A stretch of 64,000 nucleotides of DNA from Planctomycetota bacterium (GCA_020638855.1 JACKHT010000001.1:1-64000); one strand, 5' to 3'. Positions 11,711 through 20,424 are shown, numbered from the stretch's first letter. Translations and numbers: made by a program. Notes: generated from the letters alone by a model not told the origin.

Positions 11711-13217
11711 CTCCCGGCCCCCCCGCAGCAGGCTGTCCATGCTTGGCCCGTTCCAGGATGTTCGTGGTCGAACGACCCGCCAAAAGCGGAGCCAACACCA
11801 CTTGCCCGCCATGGGACTCGACCCATTCGCGTCCGACCACGCCCTTGTCCTGCCAATCCTCGCCTTTCACGAGTACGTCGGGACTCACCTGTTCGATCAA
11901 TTCCTTCGGCGTGTCCCCGTCGAAGGAGACGACCGCATCGACCATTTCCATGGCCGCCAGCACGGTCAACCGGTCATCGAGGCAGTTGACCGGTCGCGTG
12001 GGGCCCTTGAGGCGGCGCACGCTGGCATCGCTGTTAACCCCCACCAAGAGCCGATCCCCGCGCTCTCGCGCGAAACGCAGGTAGTTCACGTGCCCCGCAT
12101 GCAACACATCGAAGCACCCGTTGGTGAACACCACGCGCTTGCCCTGGCGGCGCCAGTCTTCGACCACTCCATCCAACTCGGCGCGTTCGAGCACCTTGCC
12201 AATCTTGGGGTGCGATGCGGCCAAGCGAGCCATCAATTCGGTGCGCGTCACCGAGTGAGTCCCCAGCCGCTCCACCACAATCCCAGCGGCGTGGTTGGCC
12301 ATGGCCACCGCCTCGGCGATGTCCCAACCCAAAGCTAGGTACAGGGCCAATTGGCTGACCACCGTATCGCCAGCACCGGTCACGTCGTACACGGCGCGCG
12401 CCACCGCGGGAATGCGTCCTTCGCGGGGGGGCTGCCCTCCCGAGCGGAAGTAGATCCCGTCGGCAGACAGGGTGATCACGATCAGATCGAGTTCCGCCGT
12501 GCGGATCAATTCATCGGCTGCTTGGGGCAGGGCCTCCAGGGTCGGGATCGAGCGGCCCAGGGCTTGCTCGGCTTCCTTGCGGTTGGGCGTGACCAACGTG
12601 GCACCTCGATAGCGCGTGAAGTCGGAACCCTTGGGATCGACCAGCACGGGAATTCCGCGGCGCCGGGCAGCCTGGATGACGCCCTGCAACACTACGGGAG
12701 TCAGCAACCCCTTGCCATAGTCGGACAAAACCACCGCGTCACAGCGCTCGACGCTGGCCAAGGCAGCGGCCAGGATGGCCCGTTCGATGGCCGCGGGGAT
12801 CGGCCGCGAATCCTCACGGTCCACGCGCAACATCTGCTGCACCCCGCTCATCATGCGCGTCTTTTCGATGGTCGGTCGGTCGGGGTCGATCACGAGGCCC
12901 GCCACGTCGACCCGCAGCGTTTCCATCATCTCGCGCATGGCGCGTCCCAAGCCATCGTCGCCGACCACCCCCACCGCTTCGACTTGGGCCTGCATGGCCA
13001 CGAGGTTGGCCACCACGTTGCCCGCGCCGCCTAGGCGCAAGTCGTTGGTGCGCACCGCGAGTACGGGAATGGGTGCTTCGGGCGAGATGCGCGTCACGTC
13101 CCCGATCATGTAGCGATCCATGATCAGATCCCCGATGATCGCCAGGCGTGGATGGCCCAAAGTCTCGAGCCGCTGCTCCAACAGGAGGTTTTGCACGTTG
13201 GTGGTGTCCATGGTCAT
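11691..13217 (-). CDS. hldE: bifunctional heptose-7-phosphate kinase / heptose-1-phosphate adenylyltransferase HldE
   Basis: Makes ADP-heptose precursor for the LPS inner core in the cytoplasm. The 508 residues have the standard two-domain order: a ribokinase-type kinase (about 20-330, with LRLGGAGNVVANL and the catalytic DVTGAGDTV) and a cytidylyltransferase-fold domain (about 355-490, with FTNGCFDVLHAGHVNYL and VKGEDW, the nucleotide-binding signatures). Its ATG overlaps the stop of the upstream gene as ATGA, which implies translational coupling. It lies in an operon with rpoZ, lpxK and an LpxL-like gene, matching its role in outer-membrane synthesis. GmhA, GmhB and HldD are not in the window. 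A GT9 transferase that may use ADP-heptose is encoded at 24-25 kb. Confidence 0.96.
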   Translation of the reverse strand: MTMDTTNVQNLLLEQRLETLGHPRLAIIGDLIMDRYMIGDVTRISPEAPIPVLAVRTNDLRLGGAGNVVANLVAMQAQVEAVGVVGDDGLGRAMREMMETLRVDVAGLVIDPDRPTIEKTRMMSGVQQMLRVDREDSRPIPAAIERAILAAALASVERCDAVVLSDYGKGLLTPVVLQGVIQAARRRGIPVLVDPKGSDFTRYRGATLVTPNRKEAEQALGRSIPTLEALPQAADELIRTAELDLIVITLSADGIYFRSGGQPPREGRIPAVARAVYDVTGAGDTVVSQLALYLALGWDIAEAVAMANHAAGIVVERLGTHSVTRTELMARLAASHPKIGKVLERAELDGVVEDWRRQGKRVVFTNGCFDVLHAGHVNYLRFARERGDRLLVGVNSDASVRRLKGPTRPVNCLDDRLTVLAAMEMVDAVVSFDGDTPKELIEQVSPDVLVKGEDWQDKGVVGREWVESHGGQVVLAPLLAGRSTTNILERAKHGQPAAGGPGDEADAG

Positions 13218-14176
13218 TCGGCCAGCTTGGCCAGGGTCGCCATCCGGAACAGGGGCAAAAGCAACTCATGCTGCCCAATCAGGGAGATGCCCAACCCCGG
13301 CGGACGGCGCACGACGTTGGTCTCGGCCCGGTACTGCCGGATCATGTCGAGGTTGACGGTGGTCATGTGGTCGAGGTTGTGCCCCAGGTTGATCGCGACG
13401 CTGACGGCCTTGAGGAAAATCTCGGGCAAGATCACCGCGCACCCGACGTTGATCCACACGCCCCCGTCGAGGTCGCTGACGATCTTGCACACGTGCTGGA
13501 AGTCGGCCAAAGCAGCCGCCCCCAAGTCCGCCCCGTCGCAGGCGGGGTGCATGTGGACGATGTCGGCCCCAATCGAAACGTGGCAAGTCACGCCGAGCCC
13601 GAGGCGCACCGCAGCCGCGGGTACCGAGAGGTGCACGTTGGGAGCTTGGTCTTCGATCAGGCAACGGCCCAAAGCGCGACCAAACCCAACTTCTTCTCCG
13701 GGATGCGGGTGCGCCCCCCGCTTGGCGGCGCGCGCGATGGCGCGCCCGGTCTCATCGGCGAAGCCGAATTCTCCCTTGGGCAGCTGGGTGTCGACGCGTT
13801 CCGAAGTCCGACCCACCGTGGCGATCTCGTAGTCGTGGATCGCCCCGGCCGAATTGAGCGCGACGTGGGTGACCACCCCGCGTTCCATCAAGTCGATCAC
13901 GAGCGGTGCCAATCCAACCTTGAGCACATGGGCCCCCATGGCCATCACCACGGGTTTGCCCGCTCGCCGTGCAGCCACCACGCTCGCAATCAATTGCTTG
14001 AAGTGGGTGCCCGCGTAGATGTCGGGCAGGGCGTCCACGAAGGCTCCGAAGCCCGGCAGAGGATCGGGCACCGAGCAAAAATCCGCCAGGGTCACCAGCG
14101 ACTCCCGCTGCGCCAAAGGGTACAGGTGGACCCCACGCATGGCTTCGAAGGGGTGCGGGGTGGGCGGCTGGCTCAT
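13214..14176 (-). CDS. conserved protein of unknown function, deoxyhypusine-synthase-like, in LPS operon
   Basis: A soluble protein of 320 residues that I do not recognise with certainty. It has conserved-looking stretches: VVMAMGAHVLKVGL and LNSAGAIHDYE, later VTCHVSIGADIVHMHP, and GVWINVGCAVILPE. The first two recall the NAD-binding region of deoxyhypusine synthase-like proteins (a sugar-phosphate-like or NAD-binding Rossmann-type fold), but bacteria with no eIF5A do not need that reaction. Its stop overlaps the hldE start (ATGA), so the two proteins are made together, and a role in heptose or LPS sugar metabolism is a reasonable guess. A 14-bp tandem duplication lies just upstream of the start. 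No membrane segments or signal peptide are seen. Confidence 0.55.
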   Translation of the reverse strand: MSQPPTPHPFEAMRGVHLYPLAQRESLVTLADFCSVPDPLPGFGAFVDALPDIYAGTHFKQLIASVVAARRAGKPVVMAMGAHVLKVGLAPLVIDLMERGVVTHVALNSAGAIHDYEIATVGRTSERVDTQLPKGEFGFADETGRAIARAAKRGAHPHPGEEVGFGRALGRCLIEDQAPNVHLSVPAAAVRLGLGVTCHVSIGADIVHMHPACDGADLGAAALADFQHVCKIVSDLDGGVWINVGCAVILPEIFLKAVSVAINLGHNLDHMTTVNLDMIRQYRAETNVVRRPPGLGISLIGQHELLLPLFRMATLAKLAE

Positions 14177-14196
14177 GGTTGGGTTCGGCGAGGTGG

Positions 14197-14224
14197 GTGT
14201 GGCGAGCTGGGTGTGGCGAGCTGG
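14197..14224. repeat. 14-bp perfect tandem duplication in a leader
   Basis: The unit gtgtggcgagctgg is present twice head to tail (14197-14210 and 14211-14224), in the 150-base gap between the LpxL-like gene and the deoxyhypusine-synthase-like gene, 21-48 bases upstream of the latter's start codon. Confidence 0.8.
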
Positions 14225-14325
14225 GCAGGATACGCCCTCGCGGAGCCCGATTCACCCCGGCCCGCCAGGGAGCCGCGAATTGTCGGGTGCCAGTCTTGAA
14301 TTGGAGGCCCCGGGGCCGCCTGGCC

Positions 14326-15420
14326 TCAATCCGCCCCAGCGCCAAAGGGGCCCGCCTCGGCCGCGAGTTCGCTCCACTGGCGCGGGGTCTCGCGGAATCG
14401 GTCGTGCAGCCAGAAATACTGCTCGGGGTGGCGCAGGATCATGGTTTCGAAGTGCTGGTTGACGAGCTGCGCCATGCGCGCGGGATCGAGCCGCGCCAGG
14501 GTCTCCGGCGCGTACACCGGCCCCACATAAAGCGCATACTTGCCATCCTCCTCGCCCTGGTAGCAGGCACAGAAGACCAGCGGAACGCCCAAGCGCCGGA
14601 GCAGCACAGAAGCGCTGCGTTCGCACGCCGCCGGGCGGCCGAAGAAGGGTGCGTAGACCGGTTTGGTCCGCGCGCGATGATCCAGCAAGAACAGCACCGA
14701 GCCCCCCCCCCGCAACACGGTTGGCACGCTTTTCATGGCGTCCTTGCGCGGCAGCATCCGTCCCCCCTGGCGCTCTCGGCTGCGCTGCATGAAACGCGAC
14801 AGCGGATCGTTGCGCGGAGCCTTGCCCACGGCGTACATCGGAGCAAACCCCAGCGTGGCCAGGGCGATGCCCGCCAATTCCCAGTGACCCACATGCGCGG
14901 TGACGAAGATCACCGGCGTGCCCGCCGCGGCCAAGGCCCGGGCCTCGGGGGTTGCGTGGACTTCGAAGCAGTCGCCCAGGGGGCGATCCAGGATTTGCGC
15001 ACTGGCGTAGGGTGCGCGCAGACTCAGCTCCAGCAAGTGGACCCACGAAGCCCGCACTAGGCTGCGTTGTTCCGCTGGGCTGGCGTCGGGTAGCGCACTC
15101 TGCACAAAGTCCAAGGCGGCCCGGGTATGCCGACGATCCAACGGCCCCACCACCCGCGCCAGAGCCTGCCCCAGAAAGCGGCGCGCGCCCCTGGGCAAGC
15201 GTCCCAGCGTAGCCTGCGCCAAACGCAGGGCCAAGTAACCGCCCCAGGCCAGCGGCCCGCGATGCGAATCGCGCACTTCGACCCGTTCGACGGGATACAC
15301 CACGTGGGGATCGGGCGTCAGTGGACGCCGCAACCACTCGGCGGGCACGGTTTCAAAGGCCGAGGCTTGCTCCGAAGTCGCAGTCCCCTGCTGCCCTCGT
15401 TTGGAATCCCCGTTGCCCAT
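14326..15420 (-). CDS. LpxL/HtrB-family lipid A acyltransferase
   Basis: Adds a secondary acyl chain to lipid A precursors at the inner membrane. The 364 residues carry the family's catalytic HX4E motif as H176-V-G-H-W-E181 (VTAHVGHWELAG), the downstream stretch LFLLDHRARTKPVYAPFFG that matches the usual DQ/PFFG region, and the C-terminal QYFWLHDRFRETP typical of LpxL-type enzymes. A hydrophobic segment at about 58-75 would anchor it. The N-terminal 50 residues are longer than in E. coli. It lies 24 bases after lpxK in the same operon, which strongly supports a lipid A role. Whether it transfers laurate, myristate or another chain, and to which position, cannot be read from sequence. Confidence 0.88.
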   Translation of the reverse strand: MGNGDSKRGQQGTATSEQASAFETVPAEWLRRPLTPDPHVVYPVERVEVRDSHRGPLAWGGYLALRLAQATLGRLPRGARRFLGQALARVVGPLDRRHTRAALDFVQSALPDASPAEQRSLVRASWVHLLELSLRAPYASAQILDRPLGDCFEVHATPEARALAAAGTPVIFVTAHVGHWELAGIALATLGFAPMYAVGKAPRNDPLSRFMQRSRERQGGRMLPRKDAMKSVPTVLRGGGSVLFLLDHRARTKPVYAPFFGRPAACERSASVLLRRLGVPLVFCACYQGEEDGKYALYVGPVYAPETLARLDPARMAQLVNQHFETMILRHPEQYFWLHDRFRETPRQWSELAAEAGPFGAGAD

Positions 15421-15444
15421 GGCTTCGATTGCAAACTTTTGGAC

Positions 15445-16536
15445 TCAGCCGTGCAAGCCCGCGTGCAAACTCTGATGGTCGTCTTGGCTAGCCGAGCGTT
15501 CGAAGGGTTCCAAAAGGGCTTCGAATTCTGCTTGGCCTTGGATCCACTCCAATTCCACGTCGAGTACCCACGGCTTCCAGGGGGCTGCGCCCAAACAAGC
15601 TTGGAGCTTGGGGAAGTCCTTGGCGGTGGTGACCACCGGATTCGCCCCCAACCCTTCCAGATCGGAGCTCTGGTAGGCATGGTGATCTTGGAAAACCCGA
15701 TGCTCGCCCAGGGTCATCCCAAGCGCCCGCACCGAGGCTTCGAAGGCCTGCGGGTTGCCGATGCCGCTGACCAAGTCGACCCGTTGTCCGCGCAAGTGTT
15801 CCACCGGTTCGGGCAAGCTCGGATCTTGCCAAAGCGCCGTAGCGCGGTGGTCGGTCCACGCGATTGGCACGCCTGGAGCCAAGCCCCGCAGCCGTTCTTC
15901 CAGTGCGCGCACCGTTTCGGGAGCGGACTGGCGCGTGCGCGTGAGCACGATGGATTGCGCCCGGCTCAGGGCCGACAGGGGCTCGCGCAAAAAGCCGCGC
16001 GGCAACACGCTTTCCACCCAGGGTCTCCCGGGCTTTTCCGCAGGCAAGCCAAAGGGGCGCGTGGCATCCACCAAAACCACATCGAGTTCGCGGAACAAAC
16101 GTCGGTGTTGGAAACCGTCATCGAGCACGATGCATTGGGCACCCTGGTCGATGAGCGACAAAGCGCCGCGCACGCGATCGCGGTCCTGAACCTGCAACAG
16201 GTCCGGAAAACGAGCCTGGAGCATGGCGCCTTCTTCGTTGAGCTGGGTGCCCTGGGCCGCTCGTCCGTAGCCGCGAGCCAGCACGCCCACCCGCAACCCG
16301 CGCGCGCGCAGATGGCGCACCAAATGCACCACCATGGGAGTCTTGCCTGTCCCACCCACCGCCACGTTGCCCACGCTCAAGACCGGAACCGACACGCGCA
16401 GCACGGGGCGCAGACGGTGGTCGAACAAAAAACGACGCACCCGCAGCACGCCTCCGAAGAGCGCTGCGGGTACGCGCAGGATTTCCACCCACCCCCCGGA
16501 CTGGGCCAGGGTTTGATCCACCCGGCGGGAGGCCAA
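15445..16536 (-). CDS. lpxK: tetraacyldisaccharide 4'-kinase LpxK
   Basis: Phosphorylates the 4' position of the tetraacyl disaccharide to form lipid IVA, at the inner membrane. 363 residues from a TTG at 16536, close to the usual length. The Walker A region GNVAVGGTGKT (56-66) has the spacing specific to LpxK, and VLARGYGR and DGFQHRR, two further family signatures, follow. An N-terminal hydrophobic segment before the P-loop matches membrane association. The TTG start places about 55 residues before the P-loop, as in E. coli LpxK; a GTG five codons later is the alternative. It starts 8 bases after the rpoZ stop and is followed by an LpxL-like gene, so omega subunit, lipid A kinase and acyltransferase share a transcript. 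Confidence 0.95.
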   Translation of the reverse strand: MASRRVDQTLAQSGGWVEILRVPAALFGGVLRVRRFLFDHRLRPVLRVSVPVLSVGNVAVGGTGKTPMVVHLVRHLRARGLRVGVLARGYGRAAQGTQLNEEGAMLQARFPDLLQVQDRDRVRGALSLIDQGAQCIVLDDGFQHRRLFRELDVVLVDATRPFGLPAEKPGRPWVESVLPRGFLREPLSALSRAQSIVLTRTRQSAPETVRALEERLRGLAPGVPIAWTDHRATALWQDPSLPEPVEHLRGQRVDLVSGIGNPQAFEASVRALGMTLGEHRVFQDHHAYQSSDLEGLGANPVVTTAKDFPKLQACLGAAPWKPWVLDVELEWIQGQAEFEALLEPFERSASQDDHQSLHAGLHG

Positions 16537-16544
16537 TGCGAGCC

Positions 16545-16772
16545 CTACGGGCGGGGCACGGGCGGGCCACCGACGATGTCTTCGTCGGGGATCAGCTCGA
16601 TCAAGCCACGCTCCATTTCCAAGAAGGCGATCTTGATCGGGTTGGTTTCGCGGGACTCCACCAGGGGAGCCGCGCCACGGATCAGTTCACGCACGCGCTT
16701 TTGGAGCAACGCGGTTTTGTGGAACGAACCTTGGACGGATTGCTGCAAACGCTGGGGAAGGGTCAGGTCCAT
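16545..16772 (-). CDS. rpoZ: DNA-directed RNA polymerase omega subunit
   Basis: A 75-residue protein matching the omega subunit, which helps assemble the beta' subunit. The family core is visible as LLQKRVRELIRGAAPLVES followed by NPIKIAFLEMERGLI, equivalent to the RARQL...GAxPLV...IALxEI pattern. It is slightly shorter than E. coli omega (91) and ends with an acidic and proline tail. It heads the lpxK-LpxL-hldE gene string, with only 8 bases to lpxK. In many bacteria rpoZ sits next to gmk or spoT; its position before lipid A genes is less usual. The identification rests on this short core, so it is good but not absolute. Confidence 0.83.
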   Translation of the reverse strand: MDLTLPQRLQQSVQGSFHKTALLQKRVRELIRGAAPLVESRETNPIKIAFLEMERGLIELIPDEDIVGGPPVPRP

Positions 16773-16987
16773 GGGAACTCTCGTTGGGATCAGGGCTGCG
16801 GGTACGGCCCGAAGGAACGTCAGGCCCGCGCCCGGGGATGGAGGGGCCCGAAGGCTCCTTATCCGCTGCGCACGAACAGGGCATAGTAGGCGGATCGGGG
16901 CGAATTTGCTACGGGAATCCCGCCCGGAGTGGCAGCCAGCCGGTCCCCACCCCGCCCTGGCGAGTCAGCTGGCCCCGCGCCCGGGCG

Positions 16988-18190
16988 CTAGGGCAGAAGC
17001 CAATTGTCCCCGTCGAGCTGGGCGTGGGCCACCACCCGGGCAGGAGCCAACCCCGCTGCGGCTCGGTCCCATTCCCACAGGGTCCGGGCCCAATCCACCC
17101 GATCCAAGCCGTCTGGAACCTGGAGAGGGTGCCCTCCCCGAATCCGGCGCTCGACCACCGGCCAGCTGGCCCGGACCTCGAGCACTCGGTCGAGCGCTCG
17201 CAAGTAGCGGGGATGGCGCAGCCCTGGACCATGGACCAAGGTCCAGTCCGCCCCTTGCAGCCGAATCTCTTCGAGCAGCTCGTCTTCCCGCAGCAACGTA
17301 CGCTGGGCTTCTAGGTCGGTCTTCCCGGGATCGAACGAGCCCGGGGCCTGGAAGAAGTCGCCGACGTCGAGGATCCGCGTCGTGTACCCCCGGGCCTCGA
17401 GGCAACGCGCCAAATCAGCGGCGAACCAGGCCTTGCCCGCGGCAGGCGGGCCCATTAGCCCGAGGACTCCCCGGGCACCCGGCGCAAGTTCCATGAGGCA
17501 GGCTTCCACCGCTTGCATCCGGCGGCCCATCAGATCGATCAGGCCGTCCATTCCGGGGAGGGTTGCTTCTGCGGGCACTTCCTCGCCGCTGGTGGCGTAG
17601 CCCCGCGTCAGGTGCACATGGGGCAATCCGTTGGCCCAAGCCGCTTGCCGGTCCCCATCGCGGTCGCCCACCATCAACGCTCGCCGGGTGCGGAATTCGA
17701 TCAACAACTCCTCGATCATATCCGCCTTGTGGCGGATCCCCGGACTGTGCAAGCAACGCGCAGCGTGCACCCACGCTCCGAGCCCGGTGCCCGCTAGCAT
17801 CGCGTCGAGGTAGGCCTGCGAACAATTGCTCGCCACACCGATCCGAAAGCCCTCGCCATGCAGCCACTCCAAGGTGGACAACACCCCGGGCAGCAAACCT
17901 GCGCGCCCTTCGCGCAGGAGTCGGTGCTCCTCTTCCACGCAGCGCTCCAGCAAGTGCGAACGCTGGTCGGGGCTCAGATCTGCAAAGAGTTGGTCAAAGC
18001 CCTGCGCGAGCGGCAGCCCCACGAGCCCCATCCAATCCTCGCTGGTGGGCATCGTCCGCTCGACCCCCAACTCGGCAAAGGCCCGCAAGGCTCCTGCACG
18101 GGCCGCATCGGGCCAAAACCGGTCGGTCGCCACCAAGGTGCCATCCAAGTCGAAAAGAACGGCTTCGAAGGACTTTGCGGGGCTGAGCAT
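16988..18190 (-). CDS. HAD-family phosphatase fused to a P-loop kinase-like domain
   Basis: A 400-residue two-domain protein. Residues 8-215 form a HAD hydrolase of the phosphoglycolate phosphatase type, with nucleophile D14 and acid D16 in FDLDGTLV, the motif II region VASNCS and motif IV VGDRDGD. Residues 238-400 resemble a uridine-kinase/AAA-type P-loop protein: GPPAAGKA (247-254), then DVGDFF and VHGPGL. The P-loop ends in alanine (A254), not the serine or threonine that binds magnesium, so kinase activity may be weak or lost. The ATG at 18190 begins just before the HAD motif; upstream frame is a repetitive Gly-Ile-Leu-Gly stretch encoded by a 12-bp repeat. It is separated by 215 bases from rpoZ. 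Substrate unknown; phosphosugar or nucleotide are possibilities. Confidence 0.78.
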   Translation of the reverse strand: MLSPAKSFEAVLFDLDGTLVATDRFWPDAARAGALRAFAELGVERTMPTSEDWMGLVGLPLAQGFDQLFADLSPDQRSHLLERCVEEEHRLLREGRAGLLPGVLSTLEWLHGEGFRIGVASNCSQAYLDAMLAGTGLGAWVHAARCLHSPGIRHKADMIEELLIEFRTRRALMVGDRDGDRQAAWANGLPHVHLTRGYATSGEEVPAEATLPGMDGLIDLMGRRMQAVEACLMELAPGARGVLGLMGPPAAGKAWFAADLARCLEARGYTTRILDVGDFFQAPGSFDPGKTDLEAQRTLLREDELLEEIRLQGADWTLVHGPGLRHPRYLRALDRVLEVRASWPVVERRIRGGHPLQVPDGLDRVDWARTLWEWDRAAAGLAPARVVAHAQLDGDNWLLP

Positions 18191-18216
18191 GGACTCAAGA
18201 TAGCGCTGCGCCCGCC

Positions 18217-18247
18217 CCAACCCTATCCCCAACCCTATCCCCAACCC
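18217..18247. repeat. 12-bp tandem repeat upstream of the HAD-kinase gene
   Basis: The unit ccaaccctatcc occurs at 18217-18228 and 18229-18240, followed by a partial copy ccaaccc. It lies in the divergent spacer between the HAD-kinase gene and the M28 peptidase gene, about 27 bases from the HAD-kinase start codon. Confidence 0.85.
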
Positions 18248-18420
18248 ACTCTACAACGGTATCCCCGGCCCGCAGGAGCGGCCCTCCATGCCACGGGTTC
18301 CGGGTGCCCGTGGTTCCCATTCGTCCCCCAACCAGCGCTCGAGCCCAAGCAACCGCTTCCGGGGCTGGAGTCCCCGGGTCCCGGGCCAGTAAGCTAGGTC
18401 GGTCCGCAACCCATCGCACT

Positions 18421-20424
18421 ATGCACGTCTCCCTCGCCCTTAGCCTGCTGTTCGCCCTTTCCGCCGCTCCGGTTCAGGAGAGCGCGCCGCCCTCGCGTGC
18501 TCTGCTCCATGAATTGTGCCGGCACCCGCGCTTGGCGGGCACTCTGTCGGCCCGCCGCGCCACGAGCATGGTCGCGCGAGTCCTGGAAGAAGCCGGTTGG
18601 GAAGTCACCCTGGACGAACGCGAAGTCATGCTTTCGCTTCCGCGGCGACTATCGTTGCGCGTGTTTCCCGAAGCCACCAACGCGGTTCCGGTGGTTTCCC
18701 GGCTGTGGACCTTTGATCCGATGGCAGCCCCTGCTGGGGACATCCCGCCCTTCAACGCCTGGGCAGCCAGCGGATTGGTGCGCGGCCCGCTGGTGGACGT
18801 GGGCTATGGTATGGCGGCGGACTTCGAACGACTGGAGAAAGAAAAGATCCCCGTCGCGGGGTGCATCGCGGTGGCGCGCTATGGAAAGGGCTACCGCGGG
18901 GTGAAGTTGAGCCTTGCCGAGCAGCATGGTTGCGTGGGTCTGATCCTGTTCAGCGACCCCGCCGACGATGGTGCGGGCAAGGGCAAGACTTGGCCGCAAG
19001 GTCCCTGGAAACCCGCTTGGGAAGCCGAGCGCGGCTCGGTGGGTTCCTTCGTGAATCCTCCGGGGGACCCCTCTACTCCAGGATACGCCTCCCCCGCCCC
19101 GGGTCGCGGCATGGCCGAGGGGAAAGCGCGCTTGTCCGATTTTGCCTTGGCGCAAGCCCTACCCAAGATTCCATGCATGCCGATCGGCGCTTCCGATGCC
19201 CAGGCTTTGCTCTCCAACCTGGCGCGTCGCCGCATGCCCGACGAACAGGGCAACCTTACGGCCATGGCGATCGGTCCTGGCCCCACCATCGCCGAACTGG
19301 AAATCGACGCACCGCGCGAACTGCACACCATTGTCAACGTGATCGCGCGCATGCAGGGCATTGAGCCGGGCGCGGTCATGGCTGGCAACCACCGCGATGC
19401 CTGGGTTCGCGGGGCCAACGACGCCGGTAGTGGCACGGTCGCGCTCCTGCGCGCCGCCCAAATCCTGGGCGCCAAGCACAAGGCGGGTTGGGTCCCAAAG
19501 ACCAGCATCCTGTTGGGCTTCTGGGATGCAGAGGAGTTTGGCCTGATCGGGAGCACCGAATGGGTCGAAGCCAACGAAGGGGCCTTGGCCCAAGCTTTGA
19601 ATCTGTACATCAACGCCGACACCGCGGTGAGTGGGTTGCGCTTCCAAGCCAGCGGCTCGCCTGGTCTAGAACGATTCTTGGCCAGCACCCTGGATGGGAT
19701 GGTGCTGCCCACGGAGTACCGTGGACCGCGCCCCACGTGGCGCGATGAAGCGGGCGAGGCCAAGTCGCTCGGCTTGCCGGGCTCGGGCTCGGATTTCGCT
19801 TCGTTCTTGCACCACGTCTGCTTGCCCGTCGTGGACATTTCGTTCACCGGAAACTCGGGCGGCCAATACCACACGACCTTCGACGACGTGGAAGTCGTCG
19901 AGCGTTTCCTCGACCCCGAATACCAAGGCCACGAACTGGCGGGGGCCGCGTTGGCTGCCCTGCTGGAGAAAGCCTCCGACCTCGGTCGCAAGGTCCTCAA
20001 CGAGTCCGATGCAGCCGAAGCCATGGCCCAGCACGCGCTGGATGCCAAGTCCTGGTTGGGCAGCCGCCAAGGCCAAGGAATCGCCAACGCCTTCCGCGAG
20101 CTGGCCAAGACCATCGCCGAAATCGAGCCCCACCGGGATCCCAAAGCGCTGATGCCCCCGCAGATCTACCGCAGCTTGATGCGCACCGAAGGTCTGCCCC
20201 TCCGGAAATGGTGGCGCAATGCCCTGTGGACCTCGGACACCACCCAGGGATACGGCAGCGAAACCTTCCCGGTCCTACGCATCTGCGTCGCCGCCCAATC
20301 CGAAGGCAACTTGAATTTTGAAGTTCAGAGTCTCATTCAGAACATCCTGAACCTGAAACACGTTTGGGAACTCATCCCCTTGCTGCCCGAACCTTTGGAA
20401 TCCCCCACCGGAGCGGATCGTTGA
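18421..20424 (+). CDS. secreted M28 metallopeptidase, glutamate carboxypeptidase II-like
   Basis: Exported zinc peptidase of 667 residues, of the family that contains glutamate carboxypeptidase II. The ATG at 18421 gives a clear signal peptide (MHVSLALSLLFALSAAPVQE). A protease-associated domain comes first (about 110-270). The catalytic domain has all metal ligands and the general base: H324 and D334 (GNHRDAWVRGANDAGSG), E371-E372 (WDAEEFGL), D400 (INADT) and H484 (YHTTFDD); the H/D spacing of ten equals that of the human enzyme. A helical dimerisation domain follows (560-660). It acts in the periplasm or outside the cell on peptides, perhaps releasing C-terminal residues. The next gene, an ABC exporter subunit, starts within its stop codon (TTGA), so the peptidase and exporter are made together. 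Whether the exporter handles a product of this peptidase is unknown. Confidence 0.92.
   Translation: MHVSLALSLLFALSAAPVQESAPPSRALLHELCRHPRLAGTLSARRATSMVARVLEEAGWEVTLDEREVMLSLPRRLSLRVFPEATNAVPVVSRLWTFDPMAAPAGDIPPFNAWAASGLVRGPLVDVGYGMAADFERLEKEKIPVAGCIAVARYGKGYRGVKLSLAEQHGCVGLILFSDPADDGAGKGKTWPQGPWKPAWEAERGSVGSFVNPPGDPSTPGYASPAPGRGMAEGKARLSDFALAQALPKIPCMPIGASDAQALLSNLARRRMPDEQGNLTAMAIGPGPTIAELEIDAPRELHTIVNVIARMQGIEPGAVMAGNHRDAWVRGANDAGSGTVALLRAAQILGAKHKAGWVPKTSILLGFWDAEEFGLIGSTEWVEANEGALAQALNLYINADTAVSGLRFQASGSPGLERFLASTLDGMVLPTEYRGPRPTWRDEAGEAKSLGLPGSGSDFASFLHHVCLPVVDISFTGNSGGQYHTTFDDVEVVERFLDPEYQGHELAGAALAALLEKASDLGRKVLNESDAAEAMAQHALDAKSWLGSRQGQGIANAFRELAKTIAEIEPHRDPKALMPPQIYRSLMRTEGLPLRKWWRNALWTSDTTQGYGSETFPVLRICVAAQSEGNLNFEVQSLIQNILNLKHVWELIPLLPEPLESPTGADR

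Noticed and set aside
14252..15337. Alternative minus-strand frame overlapping the LpxL-like gene
   Set aside because: It is Arg/Gly/Ala-rich with no motif, while the accepted frame has the HX4E active site and family C terminus.
16977..16988. 12-bp palindrome gcgcccgggcgc at the end of the HAD-kinase gene
   Set aside because: In sequence of this composition such palindromes are expected by chance, and it overlaps the stop codon.
15127..17496. 789-codon open frame on the plus strand across lpxK and rpoZ
   Set aside because: It runs antisense through three well-identified genes and their spacers with low-complexity sequence; a shadow of GC-rich codons.
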